5,062 nt of DNA from Gammaproteobacteria bacterium. GTDB lineage: Bacteria > Pseudomonadota > Gammaproteobacteria > Eutrophobiales > Eutrophobiaceae. The stretch is from positions 1 through 5,062 of the forward strand of contig JACQHV010000063.1 in NCBI GenBank assembly GCA_016198885.1, in the 5' to 3' direction. The notes below the pieces were generated by a model. The model did no database searches and had not been told where the DNA came from. It saw nothing but the letters and a program-made list of their open reading frames with translations. The translations under genes were made by a program, and so were the position numbers. Below are positions 1 to 5,062 of the stretch, one piece after another. Numbering within the stretch: position 1 is the first letter of the stretch; every line of letters starts with the position of its first letter.

Positions 1-705
1 GACATGTCGGAATACATGGAACGCCATACAGTGTCCCGCCTGATCGGAGCTCCGCCAGGTTATGTTGGTTTTGATCAGGGAGGACTGTTGACTGACGCCA
101 TTAACAAGCAGCCACATTCCGTATTATTGCTTGATGAAATGGAGAAGGCCCATCCGGATGTATTTAACCTGATGTTGCAGGTCATGGACCACGGTACCCT
201 GACAGATACAAACGGCCGCAAAGCCGATTTCCGTAATGTCATCATCGTTATGACAACCAATGCAGGAGCTGATCGTATCAGCCGCGCCTCTGTTGGTTTT
301 ACCCAGCAGGATCACAGTGGTGATGCCCTGGAAGTGGTCAAAAAAATATTCAGTCCGGAATTCCGCAATCGCCTTAATGCAATCATACAGTTTAAAACCC
401 TGGACACTGATACCATTCACAATGTTGTGGACAAGTTCCTTGTAGAACTTCAAGCGCAGCTTGATGACAAGAAAGTATTCATCGATGTAGATGAATCTGC
501 GCGCAAATGGCTGGCCCAGCATGGCTATGACAAAATCATGGGCGCTCGACCGATGGAACGTCTGATTCAGGAAAAGATCAAAAAATCCCTTGCCGAACAA
601 TTATTGTTTGGCAAACTTGCACATGGAGGTCATGTGATCGTCAGTGAAGCAAATGGTGAAATTGCAATAGAAATTTTGTCAGAAGAAATTGAAGGCACCA
701 GTTAA
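1..705 (+). CDS. clpA: ATP-dependent Clp protease ATP-binding subunit ClpA (C-terminal part, 5' end outside window)
   Basis: ClpA is the cytoplasmic AAA+ unfoldase that feeds substrates to the ClpP peptidase. The reading frame is open from base 1 (first codon Asp, then Met-Ser-Glu-Tyr-Met-Glu), so the internal ATG at base 4 is not the true start. About 234 residues remain of a family near 750, covering most of the second AAA+ module. Numbering from base 1, I see the pore loop GYVG (20-23), Walker B LLLDE ending D45-E46, sensor-1 Asn87 in MTTNAG, the Arg-finger region FRNRL (121-125) and the sensor-2 GARPMER stretch. Between sensor 1 and the Arg finger lies VGF (98-100), where ClpA usually has IGL, the tripeptide that docks into ClpP. 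VGF still fits the [LIV]-G-[FL] consensus and argues for a ClpP partner rather than ClpB. Walker A and the N-domain lie to the left of the window. The stop is TAA, and the next gene converges after 7 bases. Confidence 0.95.
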   Translation, partial: DMSEYMERHTVSRLIGAPPGYVGFDQGGLLTDAINKQPHSVLLLDEMEKAHPDVFNLMLQVMDHGTLTDTNGRKADFRNVIIVMTTNAGADRISRASVGFTQQDHSGDALEVVKKIFSPEFRNRLNAIIQFKTLDTDTIHNVVDKFLVELQAQLDDKKVFIDVDESARKWLAQHGYDKIMGARPMERLIQEKIKKSLAEQLLFGKLAHGGHVIVSEANGEIAIEILSEEIEGTS

Positions 706-712
706 AAAATAA

Positions 713-1720
713 TCAACAAGTAAAGTCATAAAATTCAATACGGTTTCTGCCATTCTCCTTGGCCCTGTACAGGGCCTTATCAGCAACTTCAATCAATTCT
801 TTACTGGTATAACCTTTAACCGGTTTTACACATGCAATTCCTATACTGAGAGTTATGTGGTCTGAAGTTTTTGAATTTGCATGCAGGATATGCAAATCAT
901 TCACCCGATAATAAAGTTTTGATGCCACGGATTTTGCCCCTTTCAGGTTCGTTTCCGGTAATATGACCGCAAACTCTTCACCTCCATAACGCGCTGGCAA
1001 ATCTATTGAGCGCCAATATTTCTCCTTGAAGCACATTGCAATCATTTTCAGACAGTTATCACCACTGACATGACCGTAATAATCATTATATTGTTTAAAG
1101 TGATCGATATCACACATTATCAGTGAAATCAGGGCATTCTTGCGGGACGCGCGACCAATTTCGTTTTTTAACACCTCATCAAAATGACGGCGATTTGCAA
1201 TACCGGTTAATGCATCAATTCTGGCAAGTTCCTCCAGTTTTTTATTCGCCTCGGTCAATTCGCTGGTACGGGCTTCAACCATTTGTTTCAGATATTTTTG
1301 AAACTCAATAACCTGAAGCTCCGCCCTGCTTTTCCGTCTGAGGTCACGTACAAAACCGGTATACAACTGTCGTCCATTCAATCTGGTTTCATTGATTGAA
1401 AGTTCAATAGGAAATACTTCTCCATTCTTGTGTTTGGCGATTATTTCCTTCCCGATACCGATTATCCTTTTTTCGCCTGTTCTCTCATAACGCGCAAGAT
1501 ATTGATCATGTTCACCTGCATAAGGTTCCGGCATTAATAAATTTATTTTCTTGCCAATAACTTCTTCAGATGTGTAACCGAACATTTTTTCCGCAGCTGA
1601 ATTAAACAGATCAATGATCCCGTGACTGTTGATACAAATAATGGCATCGACAGCTGTATTCAAAATAGCATTTAATCTGGTCTCGACATCAATGTCATGA
1701 CTTTCATTATTTTCAGCCAT
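713..1720 (-). CDS. PAS-GGDEF diguanylate cyclase with FixL-like PAS (candidate haem sensor)
   Basis: This is a 335-residue predicted cytoplasmic enzyme with no signal peptide or membrane segment, expected to make c-di-GMP from two GTP. Residues about 12-130 are a PAS domain closely resembling the FixL oxygen-sensor PAS. Aligned to Bradyrhizobium FixL, the proximal haem His200 is H71, Arg206 is R77, and the distal hydrophobic residues Ile215, Leu236 and Ile238 are I86, L107 and I109. FixL His214 is replaced by R85 and the distal Arg220 by K91. A coiled-coil-like linker (about 130-168) leads into the GGDEF domain, which begins at DALTGIANRR. Active-site features are intact: D204 and E249 for metal, N212 and D221 for guanine, and GGEEF at 246-250. 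The inhibitory site RxxD is R237-D240, so product inhibition is expected. The start codon has only a weak upstream GATGGA. The gene lies 29 bases after argA on the same strand, suggesting co-transcription. Catalytic activity is well supported, but haem binding is inferred. Confidence 0.93.
   Translation of the reverse strand: MAENNESHDIDVETRLNAILNTAVDAIICINSHGIIDLFNSAAEKMFGYTSEEVIGKKINLLMPEPYAGEHDQYLARYERTGEKRIIGIGKEIIAKHKNGEVFPIELSINETRLNGRQLYTGFVRDLRRKSRAELQVIEFQKYLKQMVEARTSELTEANKKLEELARIDALTGIANRRHFDEVLKNEIGRASRKNALISLIMCDIDHFKQYNDYYGHVSGDNCLKMIAMCFKEKYWRSIDLPARYGGEEFAVILPETNLKGAKSVASKLYYRVNDLHILHANSKTSDHITLSIGIACVKPVKGYTSKELIEVADKALYRAKENGRNRIEFYDFTC
761..776. repeat. Perfect 16-base palindrome inside the 3' end of the cyclase gene
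   Basis: GGCCCTGTACAGGGCC reads identically on both strands and could form a 6-bp hairpin with a GTAC loop in RNA from either strand. It lies 55 bases beyond the clpA stop, so read-through clpA transcripts would contain it. The following bases (TTATCAGC) are not a U-tract, so it is not a standard intrinsic terminator. On the minus strand it encodes Ala-Leu-Tyr-Arg-Ala of the conserved GGDEF-domain motif DKALYRAKENGRN, which may be sufficient explanation for its presence. Confidence 0.5.
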
Positions 1721-1749
1721 CGTTTCAAATCCATCTTAATAATCTGTAA

Positions 1750-3069
1750 CTATGTGAATCGTTTTATCAGTACTTTGGAATTCCTCTGATAGTTATAGAG
1801 CAATTTACGGGAGACTGGAAGATCATCCAGACTGGATTGATTAAATCCATGTTCAAGAAACCAATGTTCTGCCTGCGTTGTCAGTAAAAAAAGTTGCTCG
1901 ATACCGGCACTCCTGGCTTTTTTCTCAACCCAGTTGAATAATTCATTACCCCTGCCCTCGTTCTGATAATCCGGATGAATAACAAAACAAGCCAGTTCTG
2001 CTGCAGAATCTTTTGGAAATGTATAAAGAGCGGCACAGCCGATGACGGCGCCATCACGGATTAGTACAGTATAATCAGCAATTTCCATCTCCATCTTTTC
2101 ACGTGAGCGACGCACAAGAACGGCTTGTTCCTCAAATGGCTGGATTAATTCAATTATCCCTCCGATATCTTCGATGGTTGCAGGACGAATCTGATCAAAA
2201 GGCATGGCACTGAGCATTGTCCCGATGCCATCACGGCTGAACAATTCAAGCAACAGACCACCATCCCGGTTCTGATCAATAAAATGAATCCGTTTAACTC
2301 CTTTCTGACAGGCCCGAAGTCCATGGGATAATTGCAAAAAGGGCGAATTTTCAGACAAATTCTTTCCGGCCAGTATCGTCTCTGCTTCATCCTGTGTTAA
2401 CTGTTGGACCATATCGTCCTCCTGGTCTTTGATTCCATTGCCTGACATGAGAAAGAGCAGTTTGTCTGACTGCAAACTGATTGCAATCTGTGTCGCGACC
2501 TCAACAGCACCCAGATTGAATACCTCGCCTGTAGGCGAGTAACCCAGCGGAGGTACGAGCACGATCTCGTGATTATCAAGTTTATGATTGATCAGATCGG
2601 CATTAATACGGCGTACCGTACCGGTAAATTCAAGGTCCATACCATTAATCACACCGATAGGTTTTGCGGTAATAAAGTTTCCTGAAGATATCTTGATCCT
2701 TGCATCGGCCATCGGCGAATTAGTCAGTCCCATGGATAATAATGCCTCGATGTGTATCCTGACTGCCCCCACTGCCTGCTTGACAACGGCAAGTGCTGAT
2801 TCATCAGTCACTCGTAATCCACTCACAAAACGCGCCTTGATATCACGTTCCGCCAGCATTTCCTCAATTTGCGGCCTCGCACCGTAAACGATAACCAGCC
2901 GAATACCCAGGCTGTTAAGCAGAGCGATATCGTGAATGAGGTGTGGAAAGATCGCACTTTCTATCAATTCACCACCGAAATGCAAAACAAAGGTTTTGCC
3001 GCGATGTGCATGAATATAAGGTGCTGCAGACCGGAACCAATGAACAAAGGCTGAGGTATCAACCGACAT
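1750..3069 (-). CDS. argA: N-acetylglutamate synthase (amino-acid N-acetyltransferase), ArgA
   Basis: ArgA transfers acetyl from acetyl-CoA to glutamate, the first committed step of arginine biosynthesis, in the cytoplasm. The 439 residues match the classical bacterial form (E. coli about 443). Residues about 18-285 are an amino-acid-kinase fold with HFGGE (30-34), VIVYGARPQIEE (59-70), SGNFI and FNLGAVEVATQIAI. The kinase catalytic Lys of NAG kinase (GGK) is Glu34 here, as in ArgA, so this domain should be regulatory and bind arginine. Residues about 293-439 are a GNAT domain, opening with QIRPATIEDIGGI and then LVRRSREKMEMEI. E358 in AELACFVIHPDY is the likely catalytic Glu, Q369-x-x-G-R-G374 is the acetyl-CoA loop, and the end is LYNYQRNSKVLI. 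The start is supported by a strong GAGGAGA six bases upstream and by agreement with family N-termini. It is probably the first gene of a unit with the cyclase, and is divergent from ilvD. Arginine feedback inhibition is expected from the family; no convincing ArgR box is visible. Confidence 0.96.
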   Translation of the reverse strand: MSVDTSAFVHWFRSAAPYIHAHRGKTFVLHFGGELIESAIFPHLIHDIALLNSLGIRLVIVYGARPQIEEMLAERDIKARFVSGLRVTDESALAVVKQAVGAVRIHIEALLSMGLTNSPMADARIKISSGNFITAKPIGVINGMDLEFTGTVRRINADLINHKLDNHEIVLVPPLGYSPTGEVFNLGAVEVATQIAISLQSDKLLFLMSGNGIKDQEDDMVQQLTQDEAETILAGKNLSENSPFLQLSHGLRACQKGVKRIHFIDQNRDGGLLLELFSRDGIGTMLSAMPFDQIRPATIEDIGGIIELIQPFEEQAVLVRRSREKMEMEIADYTVLIRDGAVIGCAALYTFPKDSAAELACFVIHPDYQNEGRGNELFNWVEKKARSAGIEQLFLLTTQAEHWFLEHGFNQSSLDDLPVSRKLLYNYQRNSKVLIKRFT

Positions 3070-3075
3070 CCTTTA

Positions 3076-3082
3076 TCTCCTC
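3076..3082 (-). promoter_or_regulatory. Strong ribosome binding site of argA
   Basis: On the minus strand GAGGAGA lies six bases before the ATG at 3069. It is the best Shine-Dalgarno match near any start in the window and fixes the argA start. The cyclase and ilvD starts have only weak purine-rich sequences by comparison. Confidence 0.8.
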
Positions 3083-3106
3083 AATACAAGACAGCACAAG
3101 ACCCCC

Positions 3107-3123
3107 TCCCCGTAACCCGGGGA
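3107..3123 (-). repeat. GC-rich hairpin in the argA leader
   Basis: TCCCCG (3107-3112) and CGGGGA (3118-3123) form a perfect 6-bp inverted repeat around a 5-base loop. On the minus strand it lies in the argA leader, 37 bases before the start codon and upstream of the ribosome binding site. It is flanked by a G-rich run (GGGGAGGGGG on the minus strand, 3111-3102) and no U-tract follows, so it is not a standard terminator. Its role, if any, is unknown. Confidence 0.4.
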
Positions 3124-3124
3124 T

Positions 3125-3153
3125 GCAATAAAATGTAACAGCCCCTTTATTGC
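3125..3153 (-). repeat. 8-bp inverted repeat in the argA leader
   Basis: GCAATAAA (3125-3132) and TTTATTGC (3146-3153) are perfect inverted copies around a 13-base loop. GG at 3121-3122 and CC at 3154-3155 could extend the stem across a two-base bulge. In argA messenger this would be a stem upstream of the neighbouring GC hairpin. The loop carries GGGG (minus strand, 3145-3142), which can alternatively pair with the CCCC (minus strand, 3122-3119) that the GC hairpin uses. Confidence 0.4.
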
Positions 3154-3282
3154 CCTTACCATGATGCGGATCGATGCTGTTGAACGAAGGAATGGTAATC
3201 AATCTAGCAAATTTTTCGAATAATTCCGAAGTGCAATTTATCATTTTAAGTTCTTATATTACTGGAAAAATAATGCGTTACA

Positions 3283-3311
3283 CTGACAACTCAGCTAATC
3301 TCTAGTATTCT
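3283..3311 (+). promoter_or_regulatory. Predicted sigma70 promoter of ilvD
   Basis: CTGACA (3283-3288; 5 of 6 to TTGACA) is followed after exactly 17 bases by TATTCT (3306-3311; 4 of 6 to TATAAT). Transcription would begin near 3318, giving a leader of about 36 bases before the ATG at 3355. That leader looks too short for a classical leader-peptide attenuator of the kind upstream of the E. coli ilv operon. The call rests on motif matching alone. Confidence 0.5.
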
Positions 3312-3354
3312 ATCGCACCTTTCGAAGACTTGACTAAACTCTTGGATATCTCTG

Positions 3355-5034
3355 ATGGCTAAGCGGTTAAATCGTTACAGTTCGCGAATCACCCAACCCA
3401 AATCCCAGGGTGCCTCACAAGCCATGCTTTACGGCACTGGCCTGACCCGTGAAGACATGGATAAACCAGAGGTTGGTATCGCCAGCGTCTGGTTTGAAGG
3501 TAACACCTGTAATATGCATCTTCTGCAACTTGCCGAGAAAGTTAAACAGGGAGTTGAAACTGCCGGTATGGTGGGTATGCGGTTCAATACTGTTGGTGTC
3601 AGTGATGGCATATCCATGGGCACTGACGGCATGAGTTTCTCTCTGCAATCCCGCGATCTGATCGCTGATTCCATTGAGACAGTAATGTGCGGGCAATGGT
3701 ACGACGCGAATATTTCCATCCCGGGCTGCGACAAAAACATGCCTGGTTGTCTTATGGCGATGGGCCGATTGAACCGCCCGGCACTGATGATCTATGGTGG
3801 TACGATTAAGCCAGGATACAAAGACGGGAAAAAGGTTGACATCATCTCCGCATTTCAGAGTTATGGTGAATACATTGCAGGAAGCATTGATGATGAAGCC
3901 AGACTGGATATCGTCAGGAATTCCTGTCCCGGTCCGGGTGCCTGCGGCGGAATGTACACTGCCAATACCATGGCCTCCGCCATTGAAGCAATGGGTATGA
4001 CCCTGCCCTACAGTTCATCCACTCCTGCAGTCGATCCCGGAAAGATTGATGAATGTCTGATGGCGGGTAATGCCATAAAAAATTTATTGGAGAATGACAT
4101 CAAACCGCACGACATCATGACACGAGATGCCTTTGAAAATGCCATGGTGCTGGTCACAATACTCGGCGGATCAACCAACGCCGTTCTGCATCTGCTTGCA
4201 ATTGCGCGTTCCGTTGGTGTGCACCTGAGTATTGATGATTTTCAATCTGTCAGTGATCGCACGCCATATCTCGCTGATCTGAAACCAAGCGGACAATACG
4301 TTATGGAAGACCTGCACAAGGCGGGCGGCACGCCGGCAGTAATGAAATATCTGCTGGAAAATGATCTGATCAATGGTAATTGTCTGACAGTCACTGGCAA
4401 AACCATTACTGAAAATCTTTCCAGCCTGCCTGGTTTGAGCAAAGATCAGAAGGTCATCTCTTCACTTCAGCACCCCATCAAGAAGACCGGACATATCCGT
4501 ATTCTAAGAGGCAATCTCGCTCCCGGTGGCGCTGTTGCCAAGATCACGGGCAAGGAAGGTGAAACCTTTACCGGTCCGGCCAAGGTCTATGATTCGGAAG
4601 AAGACATGCTTAAAGCACTTGAAGAAAAAGAAATAAAAAAAGGTGATGTCATTGTTATTCGTTATGAAGGACCCAAAGGTGGGCCCGGCATGCCGGAAAT
4701 GCTGACCCCCACTTCCGCCATCATGGGTGCGGGACTGGGTGCTGATGTTGCGATGATCACTGATGGGCGTTTTTCCGGCGGCTCGCACGGTTTCATCATT
4801 GGTCATGTCGTACCGGAGGCGCAGGAAGGCGGGCCGATTGCCTTGATCAGGACGGGTGACATTATCACACTGGATGCCACAAAAAATTTAATCAATGTTG
4901 AACTCGGTGATGAAGAACTGAAAAAACGCCGGGCCAAATGGAAGATGCCCCCATATAAGGCCAACCGTGGCACACTCTTTAAATACATCAAGAACGTAAA
5001 ATCAGCATCAGAGGGCTGCGTGACAGATGAATAG
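3355..5034 (+). CDS. ilvD: Dihydroxy-acid dehydratase, IlvD
   Basis: IlvD dehydrates 2,3-dihydroxy-isovalerate and 2,3-dihydroxy-3-methylvalerate to the keto acids that precede valine/leucine and isoleucine. It is a cytoplasmic iron-sulfur and Mg-dependent enzyme. The 559 residues are complete and collinear with the family. Cluster ligands are C52 (GNTCNMH), C125 (PGCDKNMPG) and C197 (GPGACGGM). Mg/active-site residues include D84 (SDG) and D126-K127, where the Lys is usually carbamylated. The C-terminal signature GRFSGGSHGF (471-480) carries the proposed catalytic Ser477, and the protein ends SASEGCVTDE. At about 560 residues it belongs to the shorter class that includes plant and mycobacterial [2Fe-2S] enzymes, rather than the 616-residue E. 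coli [4Fe-4S] form; the cluster type is an inference. The ATG has only a weak GGA eight bases upstream, but family N-termini agree with it. No other ilv or leu gene is in view. Confidence 0.97.
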   Translation: MAKRLNRYSSRITQPKSQGASQAMLYGTGLTREDMDKPEVGIASVWFEGNTCNMHLLQLAEKVKQGVETAGMVGMRFNTVGVSDGISMGTDGMSFSLQSRDLIADSIETVMCGQWYDANISIPGCDKNMPGCLMAMGRLNRPALMIYGGTIKPGYKDGKKVDIISAFQSYGEYIAGSIDDEARLDIVRNSCPGPGACGGMYTANTMASAIEAMGMTLPYSSSTPAVDPGKIDECLMAGNAIKNLLENDIKPHDIMTRDAFENAMVLVTILGGSTNAVLHLLAIARSVGVHLSIDDFQSVSDRTPYLADLKPSGQYVMEDLHKAGGTPAVMKYLLENDLINGNCLTVTGKTITENLSSLPGLSKDQKVISSLQHPIKKTGHIRILRGNLAPGGAVAKITGKEGETFTGPAKVYDSEEDMLKALEEKEIKKGDVIVIRYEGPKGGPGMPEMLTPTSAIMGAGLGADVAMITDGRFSGGSHGFIIGHVVPEAQEGGPIALIRTGDIITLDATKNLINVELGDEELKKRRAKWKMPPYKANRGTLFKYIKNVKSASEGCVTDE

Positions 5035-5036
5035 TC

Positions 5037-5062
5037 AGTGAATGGTGATTGGTGATTGGTGA
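5037..5062. repeat. Heptamer tandem repeat, truncated by the window edge
   Basis: A degenerate first unit AGTGAAT (5037-5043) is followed by two exact GGTGATT units (5044-5050, 5051-5057) and a partial GGTGA (5058-5062). It begins two bases after the ilvD stop codon and continues beyond the window, so its full copy number is unknown. A seven-base unit is not a multiple of three and lies outside coding sequence here. Confidence 0.8.

Larger units (their letters stand above)
3070..3354. other. Divergent argA/ilvD intergenic region
   Basis: These 285 bases separate two divergent biosynthetic genes and must hold both promoters. The ilvD-proximal half (about 3195-3315) is AT-rich and promoter-like, while the argA-proximal part (3102-3155) is GC-rich with inverted repeats. 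A short odd-centred palindrome, GAATAATTC, lies at 3218-3226. For argA I see a TATAAG on the minus strand (3258-3253), but no -35 at proper spacing: TTGTCA lies 25 bases upstream of it. I therefore do not assign the argA promoter. No transfer RNA, small RNA or convincing gene is visible here. Confidence 0.7.

Noticed and set aside
124..600. 158-residue minus-strand open frame opposite clpA
   Set aside because: It is a shadow of a strongly conserved AAA+ coding frame and its product has no recognisable domain.
2524..2539. CTCGCC-TGTA-GGCGAG perfect 6-bp hairpin
   Set aside because: It sits inside argA, encoding part of the conserved SPTGEV segment, with no U-tract. A coding coincidence.
3215..3239. 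Possible ArgR operator (AT-rich, GAATAATTC and TGCAATTTATCATT) upstream of argA
   Set aside because: The half-site spacing is one base rather than four in the first, and the second misses most conserved positions of the ARG box consensus.
3059..3244. 61-residue open frame on the minus strand filling the argA upstream region and overlapping the argA start
   Set aside because: No recognisable family, no good ribosome binding site before its ATG, and it lies over the leader hairpins and argA ribosome site. Most likely chance.
3330..3335. TTGACT as a -35 element for ilvD
   Set aside because: A -10 at proper spacing would fall on or past the ATG at 3355, and no match is present there.
4504..4806. 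100-residue minus-strand open frame opposite ilvD
   Set aside because: It lies wholly inside well-conserved ilvD coding sequence, is low-complexity (Phe-rich), and has no family features.

Overview
The window carries four protein-coding genes and one short divergent intergenic region, and almost every base is accounted for. The gene set suggests a gamma- or betaproteobacterium: a ClpA-type ATPase, a classical fused kinase-fold/GNAT ArgA close in length and sequence to the enterobacterial enzyme, and a FixL-type PAS coupled to GGDEF. Base composition looks moderate, neither strongly AT- nor GC-rich. I cannot name the genus from sequence alone.

Layout. Bases 1-705 (+) are the C-terminal third of clpA, cut by the left edge. 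It converges, with only 7 bases between stop codons, on a leftward pair. That pair is argA (3069-1750, N-acetylglutamate synthase) followed 29 bases later by a cytoplasmic PAS-GGDEF diguanylate cyclase (1720-713), very probably one transcription unit. A 285-base region (3070-3354) separates argA from the divergent ilvD (3355-5034, +; dihydroxy-acid dehydratase, complete). This region holds a likely sigma70 promoter for ilvD and GC-rich inverted repeats in the argA leader. A heptamer tandem repeat starts two bases after the ilvD stop and runs off the right edge.

Functional picture. argA (first step of arginine synthesis) and ilvD (branched-chain amino acid synthesis) are housekeeping anabolic genes, and clpA supplies the unfoldase of the ClpAP protease. 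The most interesting gene is the cyclase. Its PAS domain keeps the proximal haem histidine and distal hydrophobic residues of FixL, but has Lys where FixL has the key distal Arg. Its GGDEF domain is intact, with an RxxD inhibitory site. This makes it a candidate haem/gas sensor that makes c-di-GMP, co-transcribed with an arginine gene. I found no mobile element, CRISPR array, RNA gene or clearly novel multi-gene system.
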